This document shows, piece by piece, positions 7,080 to 15,852 of a stretch of DNA of 64,000 nt. The DNA is from Humibacillus sp. DSM 29435 (GTDB lineage: Bacteria > Actinomycetota > Actinomycetes > Actinomycetales > Dermatophilaceae). The stretch is taken from positions 1-64,000 of the forward strand of contig NZ_MAST01000010.1 of assembly GCF_001758225.1 (NCBI RefSeq), read 5' to 3'. Under the pieces are notes generated by a model, which was not told the origin of the DNA, made no database searches, and saw only the letters and a list, made by a program, of their open reading frames with translations. A program made the translations under genes and the position numbers. The stretch's first letter is position 1. Every line of letters starts with the position of its first letter.

Positions 7080-8942
7080 ATGGGCCACTACCGGAGCAAC
7101 GTTCGAGACCTCGAGTTCAACCTCTTCGAGGTGTTCGGGCGCCAAGACGTCCTCGGCACGGGCATCTACGCCGAGGTCGACGTCGACGCCGCGAAGGACA
7201 TCCTGCGCGAGGTCTCACGCCTGGCCGAGCACGAGCTGGCCGAGAGCCTGCTCGACAGCGACCGGCATCCGCCCGTGTTCGACCCGGCCACCCACTCGGT
7301 GACGATGCCCGAGGCGTTCAAAAGGTCGTTCCGGGCCTACGTCGACGGAGAGTGGGGCAACCTCGACGTCCCCGCCGAGCTGGGCGGCATGGTCGTGCCG
7401 GCCTCCCTGCGCTGGTCGGTCGCCGAGATGGTGTGCGGCGCCAACCCGGCCGTACACATGTTCGCGGCCAGCTACTCGTTCGCCAGCCTGCTCTACTACC
7501 TGGGCACCGACGACCAGAAGAAGCTCGCTCAGCACATCGTCGACCACGCCTGGCACGCCACCATGGTGCTCACCGAGCCGGATGCCGGCAGCGACGTGGG
7601 CGCCGGGCGAACCAAGGCGGTGCAGCAGGCCGACGGCAGCTGGCACATCAGCGGCGTCAAGCGGTTCATCTCCTCCGCCGAGAGCGACATGGTCGACAAC
7701 GTCGTGCACTTCGTGCTCGCCCGCCCCGAGGGGGCCGGCCCCGGCACCAAGGGCCTGAGCCTCTTCGTCGTGCCGAAGTTCCACGTCGACCTCGAGACCG
7801 GCGACGTCGGCGAGCGCAACGGCGTCTACGTCACGAACCTCGAGCACAAGATGGGCCTCAAGGCCTCCACCACCTGCGAGCTCACCTTCGGCGAGCACGA
7901 GCCGGCGGTCGGCACCCTGCTCGGTGACGTCCACGACGGCATCGCCCAGATGTTCAAGGTCATCGAGAACGCGCGGATGTTCGTCGGTACCAAGGCGATC
8001 GCCACCCTCTCGACCGGCTACCTCAACGCCCTTGCCTACGCCAAGGAGCGAGTGCAGGGCGCCGACCTGACGCAGATGGCCGACAAGGCAGCGCCGCGGG
8101 TGACGATCACCCACCACCCCGACGTGCGCCGCTCCCTCATGCTCCAGAAGGCCTACGCCGAGGGGCTGCGCGCCCTCGTGCTCTACACGGCATCCCAGCA
8201 GGACACCGTGAACCAGGCGCAGGGTGGCAACCCGGCCGCAGCGCTCGTGCCCGGCTCGGACGCTGAGATGGCGCACCGGGTCAGCGACCTGATGCTGCCA
8301 CTCGTCAAGGGCCTCGGCAGCGAGCGAGCGTGGACGCTGCTCGGCACCGAGTCGCTGCAGACCTTCGGCGGGTCGGGCTTCCTGGCCGACTACCCGGTCG
8401 AGCAGTACGTGCGCGACGCGAAGATCGACACCCTCTACGAGGGCACCACGGCGATCCAGGGCCTCGACTTCTTCTTCCGCAAGATCGTGCGCGACAAGGG
8501 CCAGGCCCTGCAGTACGTGGCGTCGCAGATGCAGGAGTTCGCCAAGAACCTCGGGGGCTCCCTCGACACCGAGCGCGAGCTGCTCGGCCGGGCACTCGAA
8601 GACGTGCAGGGCATCGTCGGTCACATGGTCGACGACGCCATGAAGAGCGACCCGCGCTTCGGCGGCGACGTCTCCAACGTCTACCGCGTCGGTCAGAACA
8701 CCACCCGGCTGCTGCTCGCGGCCGGTGACCTCGTAGTCGGCTGGCTGCTGCTGCGCCAGGCTGAGGTGGCCCAGCGGGCCCTCGACGGTGGCGCGGTCGG
8801 TAAGGATCGCGACTTCTACATCGGCAAGGTGGCAGCCGCGTCGTTCTACGCCCGGAACGTACTGCCGAAGCTGACTGCGGAGCGGGTCATGGCCGAGGCC
8901 GTCGACAACGCGCTGATGGACGTGCCCGAGTCGGCCTTCTGA
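7080..8942 (+). CDS. fadE5: acyl-CoA dehydrogenase, FadE5-like
   Basis: 620 residues, long for an acyl-CoA dehydrogenase (usually about 390) and matching the mycobacterial FadE5 type, from [18 protein letters not shown] to the C-terminal extension. [14 protein letters not shown] is the FAD/substrate motif, followed by [34 protein letters not shown] closes the core. It catalyses the first, FAD-dependent step of fatty acid beta-oxidation. The ATG at 7080 is preceded by GGAGG. The gene is monocistronic between the palindromic site at 6981 and the terminator at 8961. Confidence 0.93.
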   Translation: MGHYRSNVRDLEFNLFEVFGRQDVLGTGIYAEVDVDAAKDILREVSRLAEHELAESLLDSDRHPPVFDPATHSVTMPEAFKRSFRAYVDGEWGNLDVPAELGGMVVPASLRWSVAEMVCGANPAVHMFAASYSFASLLYYLGTDDQKKLAQHIVDHAWHATMVLTEPDAGSDVGAGRTKAVQQADGSWHISGVKRFISSAESDMVDNVVHFVLARPEGAGPGTKGLSLFVVPKFHVDLETGDVGERNGVYVTNLEHKMGLKASTTCELTFGEHEPAVGTLLGDVHDGIAQMFKVIENARMFVGTKAIATLSTGYLNALAYAKERVQGADLTQMADKAAPRVTITHHPDVRRSLMLQKAYAEGLRALVLYTASQQDTVNQAQGGNPAAALVPGSDAEMAHRVSDLMLPLVKGLGSERAWTLLGTESLQTFGGSGFLADYPVEQYVRDAKIDTLYEGTTAIQGLDFFFRKIVRDKGQALQYVASQMQEFAKNLGGSLDTERELLGRALEDVQGIVGHMVDDAMKSDPRFGGDVSNVYRVGQNTTRLLLAAGDLVVGWLLLRQAEVAQRALDGGAVGKDRDFYIGKVAAASFYARNVLPKLTAERVMAEAVDNALMDVPESAF

Positions 8943-8960
8943 CGCGGCGTCCAGCGCGCC

Positions 8961-8992
8961 ACAGGCCGGCATCCCCCCGGATGCCGGCCTGT
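8961..8992 (+). terminator. terminator of the fadE5-like gene
   Basis: ACAGGCCGGCATCC pairs with GGATGCCGGCCTGT around a 4-nt loop (14-bp stem), 18 bp after the stop codon. Confidence 0.7.
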
Positions 8993-9004
8993 CTCTCAAG
9001 GCAA

Positions 9005-9040
9005 CGAGTGGTCACGGACCCCCCAGCCCGTGACCACTCG
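9005..9040. repeat. second hairpin, then C-rich non-coding DNA to about 9195
   Basis: CGAGTGGTCACGG and CCGTGACCACTCG form a perfect 13-bp stem with a 10-nt loop. No T tract follows. The next 150 bp are rich in runs of C on this strand and hold no gene I can support. Confidence 0.55.
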
Positions 9041-9195
9041 ACTTCCCCCACCCCCAGCCCCACTGGCGGCCCCCGCCACCAGCCCCTGCCGTTCACCCCC
9101 TGATGAACGGCCCCCACCCACGACCGCCGACCCCCCGGCCTGCGGTCTCGCGATCCTCACGCCGCAGCCCCCCGGCCACGGCATCAGTCTGCGAA

Positions 9196-9501
9196 TCAGT
9201 CTGCGATTGCTGCTGTCCTGACTGCAGCTGGTGCTGACCGATCCGCCGCTTGATCGACTCGACCGGTCACGGCCAGCAGGCTGACACCCAGGCCGAGCAC
9301 GACCACGAGCGGCGAACCCATGCGGAGGGCGGCGGCCCAGCGGTCGCGGTCGGTCGGGGTGGCAGCGTCGAGCTCCCCGGCGGTGTGCGGCTGCAGGCGG
9401 CGCTGTTCTCGGTCACGGCACCATGCAAGCAGCGTTGCACCGACCTCCGCCTGAGTAGGTGTGCTCACTTCCCCCACATCATCACGAATCGCCGGCCTCA
9501 C
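9196..9501 (-). CDS. hypothetical single-pass membrane protein
   Basis: Up to 101 residues: a charged N-terminal part (LLAWCRDREQRRLQ), then a single hydrophobic segment (PLVVVLGLGVSLLAV) near residue 63-78 and a short alanine-rich tail. No family recognised. The start is uncertain: GTG codons at 9501 and 9468 are both possible and neither has a well-spaced ribosome binding site. Confidence 0.45.
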   Translation of the reverse strand: MRPAIRDDVGEVSTPTQAEVGATLLAWCRDREQRRLQPHTAGELDAATPTDRDRWAAALRMGSPLVVVLGLGVSLLAVTGRVDQAADRSAPAAVRTAAIAD

Positions 9502-9577
9502 CCCCGACCGGCAACGAGCTGCTACGACGACGACCGGGGCCGCCCTGTGATCAGGTGACGGCGCCGGAGCTCAGTCG

Positions 9578-10624
9578 TCAGCCGGCCGGGTCGAGCACGA
9601 CCACGGTGAGTCCCGGCGGCCCGGGGCGGCCCATGGCGACCAGGGCCTCCCCTGCCTGTTCCAGGCCCACTACCCGATTCACGAGCGCGGCCGGGTCGAG
9701 CCGGCCGTTCGCCACCAGCTCGAGCATGGCCGGGTAGTCGACGGCCGGCATCCCGTGAGAGCCGAACACCGCCAGCTCTCGGGCGATGACGAGACCCATC
9801 GGCAGCGCCGCCGACGAATCCGCGCCCAGCAGCAGACCGACCTGCACGTGACGGCCCCGTGGCCGCAGGCTTTCGATCGAGGCCGAGGCGACGCTTGGCG
9901 AGCCGATCGCGTCGATGCCGACGTGCGCTCCGCCGCCGGTCACCTCCCGGATGCCGGCCACTGCGCCGGCCAGGTCGCCGGCGTCGAAGGCGTGCTCGGC
10001 GCCGAGCTCTCTGGCGCGGTCGAGAGCGCTCGACGAGACGTCGACCGCGATGACCCGTGCACCGATGGCACGGCCGATCATCACCACCGAGAGCCCCACA
10101 CCGCCGGAGCCGAAGACCACCAGCCACTGGCCGGCCGCCAGGTTACCGTGCGTGTGCAGGGCGCGGAAGGCGGTGGCGAACCGGCAGCCGAGGGCGGCCG
10201 CGGCGGTGAACGTGAGCGAGTCGGGCAAGTGCACCAGGTTGGTGTTGGCGGCTGGCACCATGACGAGCTCGGCGAACGAACCGGGCCCGCTGAAGCCGGG
10301 CTGGTAGCCGTCGGGGCAGACCTGGGCGTCGCCGGAGCGGCACCACTCGCAGACGCCGCAGCCACAGGCGAACGGTGCCGTCACCCGGTCACCAACTGCG
10401 GCACGGGTGACCCCGGCGCCCACCTGGTCGACCACGCCGGCGAACTCGTGACCCGGCACGTGCGGCAACCTCACCGGGTCGTGCCCGCTCCAGGCGTGCC
10501 AGTCGGAGCGACAGACCCCGGTGGCCCGCACTCGCACGATCACGCTGCCGGCCGGGCACGGGGGTTCGGCCACGGAACGCACCGTGGGTAGCTGCCCGTA
10601 TTCGTCGTAGACAACGGCTCGCAC
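9578..10624 (-). CDS. zinc-dependent alcohol dehydrogenase family protein
   Basis: 348 residues of the medium-chain dehydrogenase superfamily. Catalytic zinc ligands are visible in GVCRSDWHAW and PGHEFAG, the structural zinc cluster in CGCGVCEWCRSGDAQVC, and the NAD(P)-binding motif in VVFGSGGVGLSVV. It oxidises an alcohol or reduces an aldehyde; substrate unknown. GTG 10624 is preceded by GGGAGGAA. Confidence 0.9.
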   Translation of the reverse strand: MRAVVYDEYGQLPTVRSVAEPPCPAGSVIVRVRATGVCRSDWHAWSGHDPVRLPHVPGHEFAGVVDQVGAGVTRAAVGDRVTAPFACGCGVCEWCRSGDAQVCPDGYQPGFSGPGSFAELVMVPAANTNLVHLPDSLTFTAAAALGCRFATAFRALHTHGNLAAGQWLVVFGSGGVGLSVVMIGRAIGARVIAVDVSSSALDRARELGAEHAFDAGDLAGAVAGIREVTGGGAHVGIDAIGSPSVASASIESLRPRGRHVQVGLLLGADSSAALPMGLVIARELAVFGSHGMPAVDYPAMLELVANGRLDPAALVNRVVGLEQAGEALVAMGRPGPPGLTVVVLDPAG

Positions 10625-10703
10625 GGCGTTCCTCCCTCTCGACCACTCTGCGGCTCAGACTGTCACGCGCCGGAAATGTTCACGAAGCAGCATCCGCCTG
10701 CGT

Positions 10704-11216
10704 TCAGACCTCGCCCTCCCAGGGGTAGCCCAAGGCCAGGAACACGTGGGGAACAGCCGTGCGCTCGCCCTCGACAGTCCCCTTGAACAAGGCGGCGCCA
10801 TCGCCGGCCTCGATGACCACGGTTCGACGACCGGTGCGGTACACCGCTGCGACGCGCTCACGAGGGATGCGTCTCACGTCGTTGCCCTGCCTCGCGACGA
10901 TGCGCTCCCGCGTGACGTCGAGGCGCCACGACTGGTCGATGACCAAGAGACCGGCGAGCGCCCCGACAGCCAGCCCGATCACCGGGCGGCCCCAGGTGAG
11001 CCAGGTGGCGTCGAGCCGGGCCACCGACTGCAGCCAGGCCGGGAAGGGAAGGTCGTGGTCGCCGGCGAAGGCAGTGACCAAGGGCAACCCGACGGCGAGC
11101 AGGGCGCCGACCACCGCGGCCACGAGGACGACGAAGATCCGGTCGGCGCCCGAGTGCTCGAGTCGGCGAGAAGTCTCCATGGCCTCGAGTCTGGTCACAC
11201 CCGGCTCTACGGTCAT
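10704..11216 (-). CDS. two-helix membrane protein with a C-terminal soluble domain
   Basis: About 170 residues. Two hydrophobic segments (FVVLVAAVVGALLAVGLPLV and VIGLAVGALAGLLVI) precede a C-terminal domain with alternating beta-strand pattern (LDVTRERIVARQGNDVRRIPRERVAAVYR), reminiscent of YqeB/PH-like membrane-associated proteins. The start is ambiguous among 11234 (GTG), 11216 (ATG) and an internal ATG; none has a strong ribosome binding site. Function unknown. Confidence 0.65.
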   Translation of the reverse strand: MTVEPGVTRLEAMETSRRLEHSGADRIFVVLVAAVVGALLAVGLPLVTAFAGDHDLPFPAWLQSVARLDATWLTWGRPVIGLAVGALAGLLVIDQSWRLDVTRERIVARQGNDVRRIPRERVAAVYRTGRRTVVIEAGDGAALFKGTVEGERTAVPHVFLALGYPWEGEV

Positions 11217-11265
11217 CGGCCGAAAGGATGACACCGTGCGACTTTGGTCGCGTTTCTGGCGACGG

Positions 11266-12177
11266 TCAGTACGTCGACTGCTGACCCCGGCGTGACACGC
11301 CTCGCGTCACCAGCACTGCGACCAGCGCCACCGCGACGCCGATTCCCGCAACCAACACCCACTGACCGATCCCCGTCGCGACGGCGTCGTAGGCGGCATC
11401 CGCGACGGCTCGCACTGACTCCGTCGGAGCCGACGAGCTGTCGACGGCCTTCACGACGGCATCGACGGCCAGCGGCCGGGCCAGCGACAGCGCGGCCGCG
11501 AGCAGCGCCAGCCCTATGCCCCAGCCGACGAGCAGCCAGGCCGTCGCGCGAAGCCGCAGCAAGGCCACCGCGACCGCGAGCACGCCGAGCCCGACGGCCA
11601 CGAACGGCGCCCAGACGCCGAACCGGTCAGCGAAGCTGTAGGCGGGCCGGAGGCGTTCGAGCTGGGCGCTCGACAGCACGGGTACGCCCACGGTCGGCGC
11701 GAAGTTCTGCGGCACAGTGATGCCCAGGCCGGCCAGTCGGGCCTTCAGGCGGTCGAGGGGCACCGCCACGCGAAGAACGAGCCCCTCCGGGGTCGAGCCG
11801 GCCGGCTGCGCCATCGTCGACGCGAACTGGTCGTGCGCGGTGGTGACGGCAGCCGACCAGACCCGAGCGAACTGGTCACTCGCGAGCACGGTGGTGACGC
11901 CCTCGCGAACCGGGACGGCCGCCACTGCCCGCAGCCGCTCGGGTAGCGCCAGCCGGCCCAGCGCCGCGTTCGTGACCGTGGCGCTCAGAGCCTGCTGCAC
12001 ACTGGCCGTCTTGACCACCGGGCTGACCGTGTCGACGAACGTGTCGGTTCGGGTGCCCACCGCCGACACCCAGGCGAGCACCAGGGCGAGGGGTAGCAGC
12101 ACCGCGGAGAGCAGGCCGAGCAGCAGGCTGAACGGCGTGCGCGCAGAGAAGCCGGCGTCGTGCGGGCGTTCGTTCAT
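11266..12177 (-). CDS. conserved-type actinobacterial integral membrane protein
   Basis: 303 residues. One N-terminal helix (SLLLGLLSAVLLPLALVLAW), a large external domain of about 150 residues beginning with TRTDTFVDTVSPVV, and three closely spaced C-terminal helices. I know this layout from uncharacterised actinobacterial membrane proteins; no function can be given. It starts 13 bp after the thioredoxin-NHL gene and is likely the last gene of that operon. Confidence 0.75.
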   Translation of the reverse strand: MNERPHDAGFSARTPFSLLLGLLSAVLLPLALVLAWVSAVGTRTDTFVDTVSPVVKTASVQQALSATVTNAALGRLALPERLRAVAAVPVREGVTTVLASDQFARVWSAAVTTAHDQFASTMAQPAGSTPEGLVLRVAVPLDRLKARLAGLGITVPQNFAPTVGVPVLSSAQLERLRPAYSFADRFGVWAPFVAVGLGVLAVAVALLRLRATAWLLVGWGIGLALLAAALSLARPLAVDAVVKAVDSSSAPTESVRAVADAAYDAVATGIGQWVLVAGIGVAVALVAVLVTRGVSRRGQQSTY

Positions 12178-12190
12178 GGTGCGCCTCTCG

Positions 12191-14116
12191 TCAGGTTCCG
12201 CGCAGGTCTAGTACGAGCCGGGGCTCGGCCGCCTCGTCGATGACGACGGGGATGCCCCAGTCCTGCTGGAACAGGTGGCAGGCGGCGTGCTCCGGCACCT
12301 CGCCGGTGACCGGGTCGCCGTCACACGCCGCGGCCTGAACCGACACGTGCAACGTTCCGGTGGGCCCCGCCCCTTCTGTCGGGATGCCGCTCGCCAGCGT
12401 GATGGTGCGCCGGAGCCCTCTCGCCCGCCCGTCACCGTCACTCACCAGGTGTTCGGGGGTGGCCGAGACCTGGAGCATGGTCGGGTCACCCCAGCGGTCG
12501 TCGAGCTTCTGCCCCGGGGGTGGCGTGAAGGCGACCTCGAGCTCGATCAGGCCCGAGGGCAGGCGCGTGGGCGGGCGTTGGGTGCGTTGCGCCAGACCGT
12601 CGACGTGCTGGGCCTCACGGGGTAGTGCGACCCGCGTGAGTCGGTGGGCGGCGGACTCGACCACCACGAGACGGGTCCCGCCGGTCTCGTCGTCGACCTC
12701 GACGACGGCGTCGCTCGGCTCGGCCAGGCCTTGGGCGATCGTCGCAACCACCCCGGTCGTCGGGTCGTAGCGGCGGATCGCACCGTTGTAGGTGTCGCTG
12801 ACCGCGACCGACCCGTCGGGCAGCGCGGTCACTCCGAGCGGATGCTGGAGCAGGGCCTCGGCGGCAGGGCCGTCGCGGTGCCCGAAGTCGAACAGGCCTG
12901 TGCCGACATGGGTCTCGACCAGTAGGTCGTCACCGACACGCTTGACGGAGCGAAGGGCTGACGTCTCCGAGTCGGCCACCCACAGGCGCAGCCCGTCGCC
13001 CGAGACGGCAAGCCCCGACGGCTGCGCGAACCAGGCGGCCTCCGCCGGGCCGTCACGCAGACCCTCGTTCGTCGTGCCGGCCAGCACGCCGACCGTGCCG
13101 GTGTCGACGGAGTCGCCCGGCACCCACTGCCACAGCTGGTGCGTGCCCGCCATCGCGATGACGACCCGGTCGTCGAACCAGGCCAGGTCCCACGGGGTCG
13201 ACAGCGGCTGGCCGAGCGCCGGCCCACTGCCGCCGCGCTGCCGCAGCTGCTCACCGGTTCCGGCCAGTACGTGGATAGAGCCTTCGCCGAAGCGGATTCC
13301 CTTGAGCTGATGGTTGACCGAGTCGGCGACGAGCAGATCGACACCCAGGGCCTCGACCACCGGTGGCGGCGCCAGCAGCACCCCTTGGGGCTCGTTCAGC
13401 TGCCCGTTCCCGCCCCACCGATCCAGCTCGGTCTCAAGATCGGCGCCGAGGTGCACCACCTGGTGGTTCGCGGTGTCAGACACGACGAAGGTTCCGTCAC
13501 CGAGCGCCACGACCTTCCCCGGGAACCTGAGGGCGGTCTCGGCTGCCGGTGGCGGAACGTAGGGGCCGTCACCCGGCTGCAGCGTGCCCTTCTCGCGGTG
13601 TTCACGCACGAGCTCGTCAACGAGGGCAGCCAAGCCGGGGCCGTGCCCCTCGCCCGACATCGAGGCGACGATGTAGCCCTCGGGGTCGACCACGACGAGC
13701 GTCGGCCAGGCCCGCGCGGTGTAGGCCCGCCACGTGACCAGCTCGGGGTCGTCGAGCACCGGGTGGGTCACGCCGTAGCGCTCGACGGCGGCCACGACGG
13801 CATCGGGGTCGGCCTCGTGCTCGAACTTCGGCGAGTGCACCCCGATGATGGTCAGGACGTCGGGAAAGAGCGCCTCCACCGCCCGCAGCTCATCGAGAGC
13901 GTGCAGGCAGTTGACGCAGCAGAAGGTCCAGAAGTCGAGCACGACGACCCGCCCGCGCAGCCCTTCGAGTGAGAGGGCCTGCCCGCCCGTGCCCAGCCAG
14001 CCCCGGCCGACCAGCTCCGGCGCCCGGACCCGCACGCGTGACCGCAGGCTGCTCGGGGCCACGTTGTCGGTCGTTCTGTGGGCTGCCGTGTCGGCTCGTC
14101 GGTCGGTGGCTGTCAT
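12191..14116 (-). CDS. thioredoxin-like and NHL-repeat protein, NHLRC2-like
   Basis: 641 residues. An N-terminal thioredoxin fold carries VVLDFWTFCCVNC (cysteines 66, 67, 70), the CCxNC motif known from animal NHLRC2. From about residue 190 an NHL-type beta-propeller follows (repeats such as DGTFVVSDTANHQVVHL, VDLLVADSVNHQLKGI, LWVADSETSALR), then a C-terminal beta domain. Probably a cytoplasmic redox or scaffold protein; its partner is unknown. It overlaps the upstream nitrilase-family gene by 4 bp (ATGA), so the two are co-translated. Confidence 0.88.
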   Translation of the reverse strand: MTATDRRADTAAHRTTDNVAPSSLRSRVRVRAPELVGRGWLGTGGQALSLEGLRGRVVVLDFWTFCCVNCLHALDELRAVEALFPDVLTIIGVHSPKFEHEADPDAVVAAVERYGVTHPVLDDPELVTWRAYTARAWPTLVVVDPEGYIVASMSGEGHGPGLAALVDELVREHREKGTLQPGDGPYVPPPAAETALRFPGKVVALGDGTFVVSDTANHQVVHLGADLETELDRWGGNGQLNEPQGVLLAPPPVVEALGVDLLVADSVNHQLKGIRFGEGSIHVLAGTGEQLRQRGGSGPALGQPLSTPWDLAWFDDRVVIAMAGTHQLWQWVPGDSVDTGTVGVLAGTTNEGLRDGPAEAAWFAQPSGLAVSGDGLRLWVADSETSALRSVKRVGDDLLVETHVGTGLFDFGHRDGPAAEALLQHPLGVTALPDGSVAVSDTYNGAIRRYDPTTGVVATIAQGLAEPSDAVVEVDDETGGTRLVVVESAAHRLTRVALPREAQHVDGLAQRTQRPPTRLPSGLIELEVAFTPPPGQKLDDRWGDPTMLQVSATPEHLVSDGDGRARGLRRTITLASGIPTEGAGPTGTLHVSVQAAACDGDPVTGEVPEHAACHLFQQDWGIPVVIDEAAEPRLVLDLRGT

Positions 14117-14919
14117 CGCAGTCGGCGGTCGGGCAGCACCGGAAAGGCGCGGCGCCAGTGGTCGATCGCAGCGATGTCGAGGTCGGCACTGATCACCTGC
14201 TCGTCAGCACCGGCCGACGCCAGAACCTTCCCCGTGGCGTCGACCACCTGTGAGTGACCGCCCATCTCATGGCCGGCATGCGTGCCAGCGGTGTTGCAGG
14301 CCACCACGACGCACTGGTTCTCGATGGCTCGCGCCTGGCCCAGCAGCGTCCAGTGGGCGACCCGGCGCATCGGCCACGCCGCCGGCACGACCAAGACCTC
14401 GGCGCCGGCGTCGAGCAGCCGCCGGTAGAGCTCGGGAAAGCGCAGGTCGTAACAGGTCGAGAGCCCGACCTTCACGGCCTCGCCCCGCGCCACCGGCACG
14501 TCGACCACGACGACGTCGTTGCCGGCATCCAGCAGGGCAGGCTCGCCCTCGCCGAAGCCGAACCGGTGGATCTTGCGGTAGGTGGCGAGCAGCCCACCGT
14601 CGGGGCCGAAGACGACACTGGTGTTCCAGAGGCCCCGCCCGCCCGCCTCGGTGGCTTCGGCCCGTTCGACGATCGACCCGCCGTGCAGGGTCACTCGCGC
14701 CTTGGCGGCCGCCGCCGAGAGTGCCTTGGCGACCGGACCGTCGACCGGCTCGGCCCGCTCGTTCCAGCGGGGGTAGTCGAAGCCGCCCGCCGGCCACAGC
14801 TCGGGCAGCACGACGAGGTCGTGCCCGGCCTGCGACTCGACGAGGGCGACCACCCGGGCGGTTCGCTCCTGCACCGTCTCGCGGTCGTCGTAGCCGAGCT
14901 GGATCACGGAGACCTTCAT
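14113..14919 (-). CDS. carbon-nitrogen hydrolase (nitrilase superfamily)
   Basis: 268 residues. The Glu-Lys-Cys catalytic triad is visible in [21 protein letters not shown] and [13 protein letters not shown]. The fold and length match omega-amidase/Nit2-like enzymes, which hydrolyse amide bonds such as those of alpha-keto amides or deaminated glutathione. The exact substrate is not predictable. First gene of an operon with the thioredoxin-NHL protein. Confidence 0.9.
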   Translation of the reverse strand: MKVSVIQLGYDDRETVQERTARVVALVESQAGHDLVVLPELWPAGGFDYPRWNERAEPVDGPVAKALSAAAAKARVTLHGGSIVERAEATEAGGRGLWNTSVVFGPDGGLLATYRKIHRFGFGEGEPALLDAGNDVVVVDVPVARGEAVKVGLSTCYDLRFPELYRRLLDAGAEVLVVPAAWPMRRVAHWTLLGQARAIENQCVVVACNTAGTHAGHEMGGHSQVVDATGKVLASAGADEQVISADLDIAAIDHWRRAFPVLPDRRLR

Positions 14920-14980
14920 GAGGCCACTCTCACACGACCGGCCTCTGACACCAACGCGGCTGCGGGACTATCGTCAGATC

Positions 14981-15397
14981 ATGGAGCCGGTATCGCGCTC
15001 TCGAGGCCTCGCCCACCGGGTTGACGACCTCAGTGTCGGCGGTGCGCTCTGGGTTGGGGCCGTGACCAGCACCTTCGTGTTGATGGTCATGATCACCCTG
15101 CTCGCTCGGTTCGGTGGCCCGGCCGGCGCGGCTCTCGACTGGCAGAGCGGCACGGGCACCGTGGGCGCCGACGGGGTGTCGCTGACGGTCGACGGAACCG
15201 ACCTCGGGGCCACCGGTCAGGTGCCGCTCTGGTTCGACGCCATCGGTGCCCGGCACTACCAGAGCTGGCCTGCCTGTCTGTCGTCGGCGGGGGCTGCGGT
15301 GACGGTCCGGTTCGCGACCGTGCCCGTCGCGGTCGGGGTGACACGGGGGCAGAGCGGCATCCAGCCGATCGTGGCCGTCGACTGCCGCCAGCCCTGA
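14981..15397 (+). CDS. hypothetical single-pass membrane protein
   Basis: 138 residues from ATG 14981. After a short cytoplasmic N terminus comes one membrane helix (ALWVGAVTSTFVLMVMITLLA), then an external domain with two cysteines (WPACLSS and AVDCRQP) that could form a disulfide. No family recognised. An upstream in-frame ATG (14918) overlaps the divergent nitrilase start and is less likely. Confidence 0.6.
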   Translation: MEPVSRSRGLAHRVDDLSVGGALWVGAVTSTFVLMVMITLLARFGGPAGAALDWQSGTGTVGADGVSLTVDGTDLGATGQVPLWFDAIGARHYQSWPACLSSAGAAVTVRFATVPVAVGVTRGQSGIQPIVAVDCRQP

Positions 15398-15422
15398 GCC
15401 CCGCACCTCGCGGCCCCGGAAT

Positions 15423-15800
15423 CGGACCACGGCTGGATTTAAGCGGCCCCGAGACCCCAGCCACCGCACCAACCGGACCACGGCTGGAATCATCCGGCCC
15501 CGAGACCCCAGCCACCGCACCAACCGGACCACGGCTGGAATCAAGCGGCCCGCACGCCGCCTCCTGCCACTGGAATCGGACCACGGCTGGATTCCGGTGG
15601 GCCAGCCCCCGGCATCCGACCGCACCAATCGGACCACGGCTGGATTCAAGCGGCCCCGAGACCCCAGCCACCGCACCAACCGGACCACGGCTGGAATCAA
15701 GCGGCCCGCACGCCGCCTCCTGCCACTGGAATCGGACCACGGCTGGATTCCGGTGGGCCAGCCCCCGGCATCCGATCGCACCAATCGGACCACGGCTGGA
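15423..15800. repeat. array of eight CGGACCACGGCTGGA cores at 51-53 bp spacing
   Basis: The exact 15-bp core CGGACCACGGCTGGA starts at 15423, 15474, 15525, 15577, 15630, 15681, 15733 and 15786. Intervals are 51, 51, 52, 53, 51, 52 and 53 bp. The sequences between cores also repeat, giving a 156-bp higher-order unit (for example 15474-15629 versus 15630-15785). The array lies between the convergent genes ending at 15397 and 15853. It is not CRISPR: the intervals are not unique and the core is short. Open frames through it are repeat artefacts. Confidence 0.9.
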
Positions 15801-15852
15801 TGCCGCTGGCCGAGGCGGCGGGGCAGCCGCACTTATCGTCGAGCGTCGGGGG

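Noticed and set aside
7215-8999. 594-residue reverse frame
   Set aside because: It is the antisense shadow of the fadE5-like gene; the forward protein matches a known family throughout.
9030-9221. Pro-rich 63-residue frame
   Set aside because: It lies in C-rich non-coding DNA overlapping a hairpin; composition alone explains it.
15423-15800. Possible CRISPR array
   Set aside because: The repeat core is only 15 bp, the intervals are themselves repeated in a 156-bp unit, and no cas genes are present.
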